Below, piece after piece: positions 33,190-44,101 of a stretch of DNA of 64,000 nucleotides (positions are counted from its first letter, which is position 1; every line of letters begins with the position of its first letter). The translations under genes and the position numbers were made by a program. Source of the DNA: Sphingomonas oligoaromativorans (GTDB taxonomy: Bacteria; Pseudomonadota; Alphaproteobacteria; Sphingomonadales; Sphingomonadaceae); contig NZ_JAASQK010000004.1 in assembly GCF_011762195.1 (NCBI RefSeq), positions 310,001 through 374,000 on the forward strand. The letters run 5' to 3'. Under the pieces are notes generated by a model. That model ran no database searches. It had not been told where the DNA came from and saw only the letters and a list, made by a program, of their open reading frames with translations.

Positions 33190-34131
33190 TCAGATCCGCA
33201 GGCCTTCCGTCTCGGGCAGGCCGGCCATCAGGTTGAGGTTCTGCACGGCCGCCCCGCTCGCGCCCTTGCCGAGATTGTCGAGCGCGGCGGCGAGGCGGAT
33301 ATGCCCCGTCTTCGGATTGGCGAAGACGAACAGGGCGAGGCGGTCCGTATCTCCGACATGCTCGATCGAAAGCGTGCCCAGGGCGGCGCTCTCCTCCAGC
33401 GAAGCGACGCTGACGAGCGGCGAGCCCGCATAGCTCTCCGCGATCGCGGCGTGGACCTGTTCGACCGTCGCGCCGCTCGCGAGTTGCGACAGATGGAGCG
33501 GCACTTCCACGATCATGCCGCGATAGGTGCTGACCACCGACGGCGCGAAGATCGGCGGGACGGCAAGGCCCGAATGACGTTGCATCTCCGGCACATGCTT
33601 ATGCGCGAGGGAGAGGCCGTAGGGGCGGAAGGCGGTCGGCGCGGCGCCGGCCTCGAACTCGGCGATCATGGCCTTGCCGCCGCCCGAATAGCCCGAAGCG
33701 GCATTGACGCTGAGCGGCGTCTCCGCGCTCAGCAGCCCTTCGCGGACCAGCGGGCGGACGAGCGCCAGAAAACCGGTCGGATAGCAGCCCGGATTGGAGA
33801 CGAAACGGGCGGCGCGCAGCTCATCGCGGCGCTCGGGCTCGATCTCCGCGAAGCCGTAGGTCCAGCCCTCGGCGGTGCGGTGCGCGGTCGATGCGTCGAT
33901 GAAGCGGGTGGAGAGGCCGTCCGCCAGCGCAACCGCCTCGCGGGCGGCATCATCGGGCAGGCAGAGGATCGCGATGTCGGCGGCCGCCAGCGCGTCGGCG
34001 CGCGCGCCTGCATCCTTGCGGCGATCGTCCGGCAGCAGGCTCAGCGTCACGTCGCGGCGGCCCGAGAGGCGATCGACGATCTCGATCCCCGTGGTGCCGG
34101 CCCCGCCGTCGACGAACACGCGTACAGTCAT
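33190..34131 (-). CDS. argC: N-acetyl-gamma-glutamyl-phosphate reductase
   Basis: 313 residues, the shorter type-2 ArgC. 'VFVDGGAGTTGIEIVDRL' binds NADP, the active-site Cys is in 'VSNPGCYPTGFLAL', and 'SLAHKHVPEM' carries conserved His residues. It reduces N-acetylglutamyl phosphate to the semialdehyde in arginine synthesis. Its ATG overlaps the stop of the NlpC/P60 gene by 4 nt, so it is the last gene of a MarR-peptidase-argC unit. Confidence 0.95.
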   Translation of the reverse strand: MTVRVFVDGGAGTTGIEIVDRLSGRRDVTLSLLPDDRRKDAGARADALAAADIAILCLPDDAAREAVALADGLSTRFIDASTAHRTAEGWTYGFAEIEPERRDELRAARFVSNPGCYPTGFLALVRPLVREGLLSAETPLSVNAASGYSGGGKAMIAEFEAGAAPTAFRPYGLSLAHKHVPEMQRHSGLAVPPIFAPSVVSTYRGMIVEVPLHLSQLASGATVEQVHAAIAESYAGSPLVSVASLEESAALGTLSIEHVGDTDRLALFVFANPKTGHIRLAAALDNLGKGASGAAVQNLNLMAGLPETEGLRI

Positions 34132-35060
34132 CCCAGTCTCCGAAGCGCCGTGATGTCCTTACCTTCGGGCTGGCGCGCTAATACGTCCTGAAGGGGCTCC
34201 GTCACCACCCGCATCCAGTGGGCGTTGGCGTGGAGCAGATGGGTATCGTCCGCCATCATGCCAACATGGCCGGGCAGGAAGACGAAATCGCCTCGTCGGA
34301 GCGTGCTGCCCTCGGCCAGCGCCTCGCCAAGCGCCGCGGCCTGCTGATCGGAATCGCGCGGCGCGGCGATGCCGGCGAAGGCGAGCGCGAGCTGCACGAG
34401 GCCGGAGCAGTCGATCCCGTCGCCAGACCGTCCGCCCCAGCGATAGGGCGTGCCGGTCAGCCGGGTGGCGACTTCGACATAATCGGGCGCGGCCTCGCCC
34501 AGCGGGGCGACGTGACGCTGGTGGACGAAGCCGTTGGCGACGGCGAGGAAGCGGCCATCCTCCCCGGTCACGGCGAGCCGGGCGCCCATGGGCAGCCACT
34601 CCACCACCGGAGACTTGATGTCCGGTGCGGCGAAGACGAGCGCGGCGGGTTGCGAGACGATGTGGGTCGGCTCCAGCGCGAGGCCGAGCGCATCGATCGC
34701 GACATAGCCCACATAGCCGTCGTGCAGGCTGTAGCCCCACGCCCAGTCCCCGCTGCTGTCGATGACGGCGAAGCCTTCGCCTTTCAGCAGTTCGGATACC
34801 GCAGTCGCGCCATGGCCGGGCGCGGCCCGCATCGGTGTCGCGGCGGCCGTGCAACCATGGATCAGCGGACGCGCATAATGTGGCGCGAACACCCGATCCG
34901 CCAGCGCGACGTCTGCGATATCCTTGCGCACGGCATGGACGCGCGGGTCGAGGCGCAGCGACGGGCCCGCAAGACTGAACCTCTCAGGCGTGCGTGGCGT
35001 GGGAGACTGGCTGAGGCCGGCGGCGCTCCTTGCCGGCGATGAGGGCTTTGAAGCCTTCAA
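34128..35060 (-). CDS. NlpC/P60 (C40) peptidase with SH3-like domains
   Basis: Up to 310 residues. Two bacterial SH3-like parts (about 75-190) precede the NlpC/P60 domain: Cys in 'GDGIDCSGLVQLAL', His in 'GHVGMMADDTHLLHANAHW'. Such enzymes cut stem peptides of peptidoglycan, commonly between D-Glu and the diamino acid. No clear signal peptide, which is common in this alphaproteobacterial group. The start is unsure: the TTG at 35060 overlaps the MarR gene by 77 nt, while conserved sequence begins only near 'DPRVHAVRKDIADV'; the next in-frame start is a GTG at 34931. Confidence 0.88.
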   Translation of the reverse strand: MKASKPSSPARSAAGLSQSPTPRTPERFSLAGPSLRLDPRVHAVRKDIADVALADRVFAPHYARPLIHGCTAAATPMRAAPGHGATAVSELLKGEGFAVIDSSGDWAWGYSLHDGYVGYVAIDALGLALEPTHIVSQPAALVFAAPDIKSPVVEWLPMGARLAVTGEDGRFLAVANGFVHQRHVAPLGEAAPDYVEVATRLTGTPYRWGGRSGDGIDCSGLVQLALAFAGIAAPRDSDQQAAALGEALAEGSTLRRGDFVFLPGHVGMMADDTHLLHANAHWMRVVTEPLQDVLARQPEGKDITALRRLG

Positions 35061-35343
35061 GGAATTCCGCTCCCAGGCTGGTGCGTGTCACGAAGATGTT
35101 GCGACGATCGCGTTCGTCACGTTCGCGGCGCAGATAGCCGAGGCGGCCCAGCGTATTCAAGGCGCGTGTGACGACCGGTTTCGATACGCCGAGTGTCCCG
35201 GCCAGGCCTCGCACCGTATGGGGGCCGCTGGTTCGATAGACGAGCAGCAGGAGCGCCATCTGGCGGTTGGTGAGGTCCGGCTGGCCCGACCGGACGTAGG
35301 CGACCAGTGCCTCCATCCATGTGCTGAGCGGTTCGTTCTTCAC
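34984..35343 (-). CDS. MarR-family transcriptional regulator
   Basis: 119 residues, short for the family. Winged helix: 'LTNRQMALLLLVYR', recognition helix in 'LAGTLGVSKPVVTRALNTLGRLGYL' (in parts), wing 'RERDERDRRNIFVTRTSLG'. MarR proteins usually repress genes next to them and respond to small ligands. Here the peptidase and argC genes follow on the same strand, overlapping. Target unknown. Confidence 0.88.
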   Translation of the reverse strand: MKNEPLSTWMEALVAYVRSGQPDLTNRQMALLLLVYRTSGPHTVRGLAGTLGVSKPVVTRALNTLGRLGYLRRERDERDRRNIFVTRTSLGAEFLEGFKALIAGKERRRPQPVSHATHA

Positions 35344-35453
35344 GCTTCGGATGTCCCGTATAGTCCCGCGACCCCTGCCGCCGGATCATATCAGAAACAC
35401 GCGAAAGCGCCGATCGTTTCCTTGCCGTTCGAAAAGGATTTTGGGCAAGCCCG

Positions 35454-36854
35454 TCAGCCGCCCCCATAACGGCGGCGCAACATGCTCCACGCGGCGCGCA
35501 GGCCCAGCGCTTCCCCGCCTTTCGGACGGCCCGGCTTGGCGGACGGCATCCAGGCGAAGGTGTCGAAATGCGCCCAGGGAATGTCCGCGGGCACGAACTT
35601 TTCGAGGAAGAGCGCCGCCGTGATGCTGCCCGCGAAGCCGCCCTCGGGGGCATTGTTGAGGTCCGCCACGTCGGACTTCAGCATGTCGCGATAGCCGGCC
35701 CAGAGCGGCAGGCGCCACAGCGGGTCGGCGCTCTCCTCGCCGGCGGAGAGGAGGGCGGTGGCGATCGCCTCGTCATTGGCGAACATCGCGGGAAGGTCCG
35801 GCCCCAAGGCGACACGGGCGGCGCCGGTGAGCGTCGCGAAATCGAGGATCAGGTCGGGACGGACACCGCCTTCGCCTTCCGCCGCCCGAGTGAGTGCATC
35901 CGCGAGGATCAGGCGGCCTTCTGCATCGGTATTGGCGATCTCGACGCTCAGCCCCTTGCGCGAGATGAGGATGTCGCCCGGCCGCATCGCGTCGCCCGCA
36001 ATGGCGTTCTCGACCGCCGGGATGAGGAGATGGAGCCGCACCGGCAGCTTCGCGCCCATGATGAGGTCCGCCAGCGCCAGCGCGTGCGCCGCGCCGCCCA
36101 TATCCTTCTTCATGATCCGCATTCCCGATGCGGGCTTGATGTCGAGCCCGCCGGAATCGAAGCACACGCCCTTGCCGACGATGGCGACACGCGGATGGCC
36201 CGGATCGCCCCATTCCAACTCGATGAGGCGCGGCCCCCGCGCGGTCGCGGCGGCACGGCCGACGGCGGCGACCATCGGGTAGTCATGCTCCAGCGCATCG
36301 CCCCGGATGACACGGGTGCTGGCGCCATGCCGGTTGGCGATATCCTCGGCGGCCGCCTGGAGATTGGCCGGCCCCATGTCGTTGGCGGGCGTATCGACCA
36401 GATCGCGGACGAGCGCGACCGCCGAGGCAATCGCAACCGTCTCGTCGATCCGCGCCGCCTCGGGGGTGAGCAGCACGCGGCGCTTCGCCGGATCGGCATC
36501 CTTGCGATAGCGATCGAAGCGATGCTGGGCGAGCAGCCAGCCGAGCGCGGTTACGCCCGGCGTCCCCTCGGAAAGGCGGAACGTGCCGTCCGGCAATTTC
36601 GCGACCGCTGCGGCCAGATCCCAGGGGCCAGGCTTCTCCGGCATTCCGACCACACCGGCCCATTCGTCGGCCTTGTTGCCGGGAACGAAAGCGAACTCGC
36701 CGGGCTTGCCCCGGAAACCAGCCGCCGCTGCGGCCGCGCGGATACGTTCCGGCTGCGCGTTCAACCATTCCTCGAAGCCGCCCGGATGCACGAGATGGAG
36801 GACATGGGCGGGCTGGCCGCGATCGGCCTGAAGCAGCGAGGCAAAATCAGTCAT
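35454..36854 (-). CDS. Leucyl aminopeptidase family protein (M17)
   Basis: 466 residues. The catalytic half has 'VAIVGKGVCFDSGGLDIKP', 'MKKDMGGAAHAL' and 'NTDAEGRLILADAL', the di-zinc site and signature of M17 aminopeptidases. The N-terminal half is the divergent domain usual for the family. It frees N-terminal residues from peptides in the cytoplasm. It stands alone on the minus strand. pepA is avoided as a symbol because alphaproteobacteria often carry two M17 paralogues. Confidence 0.94.
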   Translation of the reverse strand: MTDFASLLQADRGQPAHVLHLVHPGGFEEWLNAQPERIRAAAAAAGFRGKPGEFAFVPGNKADEWAGVVGMPEKPGPWDLAAAVAKLPDGTFRLSEGTPGVTALGWLLAQHRFDRYRKDADPAKRRVLLTPEAARIDETVAIASAVALVRDLVDTPANDMGPANLQAAAEDIANRHGASTRVIRGDALEHDYPMVAAVGRAAATARGPRLIELEWGDPGHPRVAIVGKGVCFDSGGLDIKPASGMRIMKKDMGGAAHALALADLIMGAKLPVRLHLLIPAVENAIAGDAMRPGDILISRKGLSVEIANTDAEGRLILADALTRAAEGEGGVRPDLILDFATLTGAARVALGPDLPAMFANDEAIATALLSAGEESADPLWRLPLWAGYRDMLKSDVADLNNAPEGGFAGSITAALFLEKFVPADIPWAHFDTFAWMPSAKPGRPKGGEALGLRAAWSMLRRRYGGG

Positions 36855-36969
36855 GACGCCAACCTACAACGGGACGGCGCGCGCGTCACCCGGAAGTGGC
36901 GGATTCCGGCGGCTGCCCGGTGGAGGGTGGGCACCCTTTCGCATCACCTCGAAGGGGTGATCGCCGATG

Positions 36970-38301
36970 TCAGGCCGGCACGCCGTAGAGATCGTGCTCG
37001 TCGGCATCCTCCACCTCGACACGGACGATGTCGCCCGCCTTGAGGTGGCCCGCGTCGCGGAGGAAGACCTCGCCGTCGATCTCGGGCGCATCCGCCTTGG
37101 AGCGGCCGGTCGCGCCGCCATCTTCGTCCACCGCGTCGATGATGACATCGAGCGTGCGGCCGATCTTGGCCTGGAGCTTGGCGGCCGAGATCGCGGCCGT
37201 CTTCTCCATGATGCGCTGATAACGCTCTTCCTTCACCTCTTCGGGCACCGGATCGGGCAGGTCGTTCGCCGCTGCGCCCTCGACCGGCTCGAAACGGAAC
37301 GCGCCGACGCGATCGAGCTGGGCTTCGTCGAGCCAGTCGAGGAGATACTGGAAGTCCTCCTCCGTTTCTCCGGGGAAACCGACCACGAAGGTCGAGCGGA
37401 TCGCGATGTCCGGGGCGATCGTCCGCCAGTTCTTGATGCGCTCCAGCACCTTGGCGTCGTTGCCGGGGCGCTTCATGGCGCGCAGCACCTTGGGCGACGC
37501 GTGCTGGAAGGGGATGTCGAGATAGGGGAGCACCAGCCCCTCCGCCATCAGCGGGATCACATGATCCACATGCGGATAGGGATAGACATAATGCAGGCGC
37601 ACCCACGCATCGAGCTTGCCCAGCTCGCGCGCGAGGTCGGTCATGTGCGCGCGCACCTCGCCGCCGGACTTCAGCGGATAGGAGGCGTGGCGCAGGTCGA
37701 CGCCATAGGCCGAGGTGTCCTGGCTGATGACCAGCAGTTCCTTCGTGCCCGCCGCGACGAGCTTCTCCGCCTCGCGCAGGATCGCATCCGGGCGGCGGCT
37801 GACGAGATCGCCGCGCAGGCTCGGGATGATGCAGAAGGAGCAGCGGTGGTTGCAGCCTTCCGAGATCTTCAGATAGCTGTAGTGCTTGGGCGTGAGCTTG
37901 AGGTCACGCTCGGGCACCAGATCGAGATAGGGCGAGGCGACGACGGGTGCCGCCTCATGCACCGCGCCGACCACCTGCTCATATTGATGCGCGCCGGTGA
38001 CGGCGAGCACGTCCGGGAAGCGCTCGCGGATCAGCTCGGCTTCCTTGCCCATGCAGCCGGTGACGATGACGCGGCCATTCTCCGCGATCGCCTCGCCAAT
38101 CGCTTCGAGGCTCTCTTCCTTGGCGGAATCGAGGAAGCCGCAGGTGTTGACGAGCACGACGTCCGCGCCCGCATAGTCGCCGGACATGGCGTAGCCATCC
38201 GAGCGGAGCTTGGTGAGGATGCGCTCGCTGTCGACGAGGTTCTTCGGACAGCCAAGCGATACCATGCCGATCTTCGGCGGGGAGGGGAGTTCTATGGTCA
38301 T
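36970..38301 (-). CDS. rimO: Ribosomal protein S12 methylthiotransferase
   Basis: 443 residues. UPF0004 domain with three cluster Cys ('SLGCPKN', '[10 protein letters not shown]', 'VTGCMGK'), radical-SAM motif '[18 protein letters not shown]', and a C-terminal TRAM domain. The '[12 protein letters not shown]' start is RimO-specific rather than MiaB-like. It adds a methylthio group to Asp of ribosomal protein S12. ATG 38301 ('[10 protein letters not shown]') is preferred over an ATG eleven codons upstream. Confidence 0.96.
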   Translation of the reverse strand: MTIELPSPPKIGMVSLGCPKNLVDSERILTKLRSDGYAMSGDYAGADVVLVNTCGFLDSAKEESLEAIGEAIAENGRVIVTGCMGKEAELIRERFPDVLAVTGAHQYEQVVGAVHEAAPVVASPYLDLVPERDLKLTPKHYSYLKISEGCNHRCSFCIIPSLRGDLVSRRPDAILREAEKLVAAGTKELLVISQDTSAYGVDLRHASYPLKSGGEVRAHMTDLARELGKLDAWVRLHYVYPYPHVDHVIPLMAEGLVLPYLDIPFQHASPKVLRAMKRPGNDAKVLERIKNWRTIAPDIAIRSTFVVGFPGETEEDFQYLLDWLDEAQLDRVGAFRFEPVEGAAANDLPDPVPEEVKEERYQRIMEKTAAISAAKLQAKIGRTLDVIIDAVDEDGGATGRSKADAPEIDGEVFLRDAGHLKAGDIVRVEVEDADEHDLYGVPA

Positions 38302-38340
38302 GGGAGCGGCCGCGCACATAGTGCAACGCGGCACATTTTA

Positions 38341-39531
38341 CTAGGCCTCGGTCAAAAGCGCGAGCGTCGTGCGGTTGCGGCCCTCGATCTTGGAGCGGTA
38401 CAGCGCCCGGTCGGCCTGGTCGAGCGCCTGGGCCAGCATGTCTTCCGCCGCTCCGCCGCCGAGTTCCACCGAGGTGACACCGAAGCTGGCGGTGACGGGC
38501 ACGGGCATATCCTCGTTGAGGAACCCCGCCGCAATGCCCGCGCGGACGCGGTCCATCACCTCGACAGCCTCTTCCGCGCTGCTGTTCACCAGCAGCAGGG
38601 CAAATTCCTCGCCGCCGATGCGGCCCACCAGATCGCCCTTGCGCAGCGCACGGGACAGGCTCCGCGCGATGAAGCGCAGCGTCCGGTCGCCGGCGGTATG
38701 GCCGAAACGGTCGTTGATGCTCTTGAAATGATCGATATCGACCAGGGCGATCGCGATCGGCTGACGATGCCGGCGCCCGTTCGAAACGGCACGGACCGCC
38801 GCCTCATGAAATCCGCGCCGGTTGAACACGCCGGTCAATCCATCGCTCGCGGCCAGAGTGCGGAGCTTCGCCGCCAGATCGGACGCGATGAGCAGATTGG
38901 CCGCCACGCCGTTGGCGACGAACACCGGCGTCAGGCCGGCGAGGTAGAAGTCCATGAAGAAGCTCGCCAGCCGATGGTCTTCCGGGTGGAGACGGCCCTT
39001 CATATCGAGGAAGACGAGCAGCAGCTCGAACAGCACGAACACCGCGAGCGTGGTCATGGTGGCCCATTCTGCGGCCTCCGGTTCCCGATCGCGGGGGCGG
39101 ATGGCGGCGATCGCGATGCCCAGCATCACCGAGGTGAAGAGCCCGTCGGTCGCCGACAGCCACCAGGGATGCACGCTGTGGCGTAAAGCCTCGTAGACGA
39201 TGAACACGGTGGCGAAGGCGATGCCGATGCCGCGCGCCCGGCTGTCGAGTTTCGCCCGCTGTCGTGCCCCGATCGCCACCAGCGAGGCCGCCGCGAGGAT
39301 GCAGGCGAACTCCACCATTTCCAGAATGGGATAGAGGCTCGGCCGGGCGGTGCCCACCGCGACGGCGAGAATCTCGATCCCGTAGAGGAAGTAGGCGATC
39401 GACCAGCTCAGCGCATGACGTGGCCGTCCGAAGCAGGCCCAGCCGATCGCCATCGCCGTGCCCAGCACGAGGCTGATGACCAGCATCGCCACCGAGATGA
39501 CGACGCTCGCCTGAATATCCTCCGCCCCCAA
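38341..39531 (-). CDS. Membrane diguanylate cyclase (GGDEF)
   Basis: 396 residues: six or seven predicted helices over the first 210 residues, then a GGDEF domain with 'DGLTGVFNRRGF', 'ALVDIDHFKSINDRFGH' and the active loop 'GGEEF'. An I-site RxxD ('RKGD') lies five residues before it, so product inhibition is expected. It makes cyclic di-GMP from two GTP. The N-terminal membrane part may sense a signal; no known sensor domain recognised. A PilZ protein gene occurs at 45860. Confidence 0.94.
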   Translation of the reverse strand: MGAEDIQASVVISVAMLVISLVLGTAMAIGWACFGRPRHALSWSIAYFLYGIEILAVAVGTARPSLYPILEMVEFACILAAASLVAIGARQRAKLDSRARGIGIAFATVFIVYEALRHSVHPWWLSATDGLFTSVMLGIAIAAIRPRDREPEAAEWATMTTLAVFVLFELLLVFLDMKGRLHPEDHRLASFFMDFYLAGLTPVFVANGVAANLLIASDLAAKLRTLAASDGLTGVFNRRGFHEAAVRAVSNGRRHRQPIAIALVDIDHFKSINDRFGHTAGDRTLRFIARSLSRALRKGDLVGRIGGEEFALLLVNSSAEEAVEVMDRVRAGIAAGFLNEDMPVPVTASFGVTSVELGGGAAEDMLAQALDQADRALYRSKIEGRNRTTLALLTEA

Positions 39532-39541
39532 TGGTCCGGCC

Positions 39542-40660
39542 CTATTCGCGGGCGGCGGGCAGGTAGCGCAGCGGATCGACGGGCGTCCGCTTGTCGCGGA
39601 TCTCGAAATGGAGCTGCGGCTTGTTCACCGAGCCGGTCGCGCCGGCGCGCGCGATCACGTCGCCGCGATGAACGGACTGGCCGCGCGTCACGAGAATCTG
39701 CTCGGCATGACCGTAAGCGGTGATCCAGCCATCGCCATGCTTGATGAGGATCAGGCCGCCATAGACGGCGATGGCGGAGCCCGCATAGGCCACCACGCCA
39801 TCCGCCGCCGCCCGGATCGGATCGCCCCGGTTGGCGGCGATGTTGATGCCGTCGTTGCGGCGGCCGTCCCCCGACGGGCCGAAGCGGCCGATGATCTGGC
39901 CCGAGAGCGGCCAGTCGAACTTGCCCGAGAAAGCGTGCGGCTCGGCGATGGCGACATCGGTGTGGAGCGGCTTCCTGGGCGTCGCGGTCGGCGCCTTCGG
40001 CGCGGCGTCGGTCGCGATGGCGGGCTCGGAGCCGGTCGCCAGATCGTCGATATCGAGGCTGAAGGCATGGGCGCGCTGCTCGACCGTCATCTGCGCGGTT
40101 TCCGGCGCGCTCGGCAGCAGGAGCCGCTGGCCGTTGCGCAGCACATAAGGCGGCTGGAGGTCGTTCAGGTCCGCGATCCGGGACCATTCGATGCCATAGG
40201 CGCGCGCGATGGCGATGCCGCTCTGCCCCTCGCGGACGATGTGATAGCGGCCGCCCGGTATCTTCAGGCGTTGCCCGGTACGCACCACGAACGGCGCGGG
40301 GATGTTGTTGGCGCGGGCGATGGCTTCCGATCCCGCGCCGGTCTGGTTGCCGATCGAGCGGATCGTGTCGCCGGATTTCACGACATAGGTCGAATCGGGG
40401 ATGGTCCTGGCGTCCGCGGTCACCTGCCGTGTCAGCCACGAAGGCGTCGGCTGCTTGACCGAACTCGGGATGTCGACGGTGCGGATATGCCCGCGACGGG
40501 AAGCCGGCAGTTCGGTCGAGAGAGGGCGTGTCGAGCGTGAGGAGGGCGGGGGCGTGCCGCCCTTGTCGCCGTAGGACTCCGGCGGAGCGCCGCGCGGGAT
40601 GCAGCCGCTGGTCGCGAGAAGCGCGATCGCCATTACCCAACGACCGGAACGCGCCGTCAT
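39542..40660 (-). CDS. NlpD-like lipoprotein: two LysM motifs and degenerate M23/LytM domain
   Basis: 372 residues with a lipoprotein signal (lipobox Cys20 in 'LLATSGC'), two LysM repeats ('YVVKSGDTIRSIGNQTG', 'YHIVREGQSGIAIARAYG') and a C-terminal LytM domain. Metal ligands are altered: H-x-G-x-D is 'NDGINIAA' and H-x-H is 'PQLHFE'. This is the state of NlpD/EnvC, which do not cut but activate amidases at the division site; the ending 'LHFEIRDKRTPVDPLRYLP' is NlpD-like. It follows surE on the same strand, as is common for nlpD. Confidence 0.9.
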   Translation of the reverse strand: MTARSGRWVMAIALLATSGCIPRGAPPESYGDKGGTPPPSSRSTRPLSTELPASRRGHIRTVDIPSSVKQPTPSWLTRQVTADARTIPDSTYVVKSGDTIRSIGNQTGAGSEAIARANNIPAPFVVRTGQRLKIPGGRYHIVREGQSGIAIARAYGIEWSRIADLNDLQPPYVLRNGQRLLLPSAPETAQMTVEQRAHAFSLDIDDLATGSEPAIATDAAPKAPTATPRKPLHTDVAIAEPHAFSGKFDWPLSGQIIGRFGPSGDGRRNDGINIAANRGDPIRAAADGVVAYAGSAIAVYGGLILIKHGDGWITAYGHAEQILVTRGQSVHRGDVIARAGATGSVNKPQLHFEIRDKRTPVDPLRYLPAARE

Positions 40661-40729
40661 GCCCCAAACCCCGCAGCTATTCTCGCGGTGCCTTACTGGT
40701 GGAAAGGGGCGCTGCCAAGAGACGCGTGG

Positions 40730-41488
40730 TCAATAGCTTGCGGCAAGGGATGACAACGCCTCGCGATAGGTGAGATCGAGGTGGAGCGGCGTCACGGTGA
40801 CATGGCCGCCCGCGATCGCCTCCAGATCGGTATCCTGAGCCGCGGTGTAAACGATCCCGCCGAAGTGCAGCCAGTAATAGGGAAATCCGCGCGGATCGGT
40901 GTGGCGGACCATGCGCGCCCGTCCATAGTCGCGAATGCCTTGCTCCACGACGCGGATGCCCTTCACTTCTTCGGGTGGAAGCGCCGGGAAGTTGATGTTG
41001 ACCAGCATTCCCGGCGCGAACGGCGTATCGAGCAGCGGACGGATCGCGCGCTCGCCCCACGCCTCCGCGACGGCGAAGGAGACATCCTCGCCGGCTGCCT
41101 GCCGGGCATGGACCTGGCTCAGGGCGACCGAGCGGATGCCCGCCAGCGCGCCCTCCATGGCGGCCGAGACGGTGCCCGAATAGGTCACGTCCTCGCCCAG
41201 ATTGGCGCCGCGGTTGACGCCGGAGAGGATCAGGTCCGGCGGGCCGTCGAGCACCTCCAGCAGCGCCATCATCACCGCGTCGGTGGGCGTGCCTGTCACC
41301 GAGAAGCGCCGCTCGCCATGCTGGCGCAGGCGGAGTGGCCGGGTGAGCGTCAGCGAGTGCCCCGCGCCCGATTGCTCCTCCGCCGGTGCCACCACCCAGA
41401 TGTCGTCGCTGAACCGGCGCGCGATCGTCTCCGCGACGCCCAGGCCGCGCGCGTGGATGCCATCGTCGTTGGTGACGAGGATGCGCAC
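40730..41488 (-). CDS. surE: 5'/3'-nucleotidase SurE
   Basis: 252 residues. N-terminal 'RILVTNDDGIHARGL' gives the metal Asp pair; 'APAEEQSGAGHSLTLTRP' and 'SGVNRGANLGEDVTYSGTVSAAMEG' (in parts) are SurE signatures. It dephosphorylates nucleoside monophosphates and short polyphosphates. Only 2 nt separate it from serS, a common alphaproteobacterial order serS-surE-nlpD. Confidence 0.96.
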   Translation of the reverse strand: MRILVTNDDGIHARGLGVAETIARRFSDDIWVVAPAEEQSGAGHSLTLTRPLRLRQHGERRFSVTGTPTDAVMMALLEVLDGPPDLILSGVNRGANLGEDVTYSGTVSAAMEGALAGIRSVALSQVHARQAAGEDVSFAVAEAWGERAIRPLLDTPFAPGMLVNINFPALPPEEVKGIRVVEQGIRDYGRARMVRHTDPRGFPYYWLHFGGIVYTAAQDTDLEAIAGGHVTVTPLHLDLTYREALSSLAASY

Positions 41489-41490
41489 CG

Positions 41491-42810
<1,320 letters not shown>

Positions 42811-42860
42811 TCACCCGGCGGTCGCGTTTATCCGATGCACGCCCATATCGGAGAAATGCC

Positions 42861-43301
42861 ATGCGCGTCCCCCGCAACAGCGTCATTCTCGTCGCCGACG
42901 GCCGCAAACGCCTCCTCCTGCGCAACGGGGGAGATGCCGAGGCGCTGAATCTCACCGTCATGAGCGCTGTCGAGGAAGCCGCGAGCAAGACCCGCGAGAT
43001 GGTGACCGATTCGCCCGGCCGCTCCTTTGCGCCCAACGCCGGGGGAGGGGCCTTTCCATCGGCGGACGCGCATGAGATCGAGGGGCTGCGCTTCGCGGCG
43101 GATACGGCGGAGATATTGTCCCGAGGCGTGCAATCCGGCGAGTTTTCGGATCTGATCGTGATGGCGCCGCCCAAGACGCTGGGGCAGCTCCGCAAGCATT
43201 ATCATCGTGATGTGGAGAACAGGATTCTCCGGGAGGTCGGCAAGGATATGACGGGAAGCCCCGTTGGAGAGATCGAGAAGGTTCTGACGGCGCTGGATTG
43301 A
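42861..43301 (+). CDS. Host-attachment-type protein (eRF1-like fold family)
   Basis: 146 residues resembling the proteobacterial 'host attachment protein' family: 'VILVADGRKRLLLRN' at the start, 'GRSFAPNAGGGAF', 'HEIEGLRFAADTAEIL', 'DLIVMAPPKTLGQLRKHY'. The family was named from an Agrobacterium attachment phenotype; its biochemistry is unknown. No signal peptide. Divergent from serS. Confidence 0.82.
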   Translation: MRVPRNSVILVADGRKRLLLRNGGDAEALNLTVMSAVEEAASKTREMVTDSPGRSFAPNAGGGAFPSADAHEIEGLRFAADTAEILSRGVQSGEFSDLIVMAPPKTLGQLRKHYHRDVENRILREVGKDMTGSPVGEIEKVLTALD

Positions 43302-43416
43302 CGTGATTTTACGTCTCGTCGTTTCTCAGTCTCGGTTCGTCTCTCAGAGGTTCCCTCATCGGGCGTTTGAATGTGTTGATGCTCCAGTTTGGATGAAATC
43401 CATGGAGGGTTAGACG

Positions 43417-44025
43417 ATGAAGTTCACGAAGACGGGGTTGATGCTGGGGGCTGCCACGGTGATGTTGCCGTCTCTGGCATTCGCCCAGACAACGGCTCCG
43501 TCCGCCGGCGCGGCTGCCGGTTCGACGCCTCCCGCGGCCACCGCTCCGGCGACGACGCCGAGCGCTCTTGAGACGGGTGCCAAGGTGCTCGATACGTCGG
43601 GCGGCACGGTTGGCACGATCGAGAGCATCGATGGCGATTTCGTCGTGCTCGCGACGAGCAAGAGCAAGGTGCGCCTGCCCAAGACCAGCTTCGCCCTGGG
43701 GCCGAACGGCCCGGTGATCGCGATGACGGCGGCCCAGATCGACGCGGCGGTCGCGCAGGCGGCGCCGGCACCTCAGGCGGCCGCGGCCAAGCCTGACGTC
43801 ACGCAGGGCGCGGCGGTCGCCGATATGCAGGGCGGCGCGGTCGGCACGATCGCGACGGTCGATGCCCAGTTCGCCACGGTGGAGCTTGCCAGCGGCGGCA
43901 AGGTCCGCCTCCCGGTCACGGCTTTCGGCGCGGGCAGCAATGGCGGCCTCCGCATCGCGATGACCGCGCAGCAGCTCAGTGCGGCGGCCGGCGCCAGCGG
44001 TGGTGGGGCGGGCGGCTTGCACTAA
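43417..44025 (+). CDS. Exported protein with two PRC-barrel-like tandem repeats
   Basis: 202 residues: signal peptide ('LMLGAATVMLPSLAFAQ'), an Ala/Thr/Pro linker, then two similar units of about 55 residues: 'GAKVLDTSGGTVGTIESIDG...VRLPKTSF...MTAAQIDAA' and 'GAAVADMQGGAVGTIATVDA...VRLPVTAF...MTAQQLSAA'. Each unit looks like a small beta-barrel of PRC type. The tail is Gly-rich. ATG follows GGAGGG at good distance, and a strong terminator follows the gene. Function unknown; found as a monocistron. Confidence 0.8.
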   Translation: MKFTKTGLMLGAATVMLPSLAFAQTTAPSAGAAAGSTPPAATAPATTPSALETGAKVLDTSGGTVGTIESIDGDFVVLATSKSKVRLPKTSFALGPNGPVIAMTAAQIDAAVAQAAPAPQAAAAKPDVTQGAAVADMQGGAVGTIATVDAQFATVELASGGKVRLPVTAFGAGSNGGLRIAMTAQQLSAAAGASGGGAGGLH

Positions 44026-44044
44026 GCGCCTGCCCGAAAGGAAT

Positions 44045-44083
44045 AAGGGCCGCGACGCGCTGATGCGTCGCGGCCCTTTTCTT
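44045..44083 (+). terminator. Strong rho-independent terminator
   Basis: A perfect 14-bp stem (AAGGGCCGCGACGC / GCGTCGCGGCCCTT) with a 6-nt loop ends in TTTTCTT, 20 nt after the exported repeat protein. Read on the other strand it is preceded by A-runs and so may also stop the gene coming from the right. Confidence 0.88.
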
Positions 44084-44101
44084 ATGTCTGATCGCCTGTG
44101 G

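Noticed and set aside
39542-40660. Loss of metal ligands in the M23 domain, considered as a pseudogene
   Set aside because: NlpD-type amidase activators normally lack these ligands, and the frame, lipobox and LysM motifs are complete.
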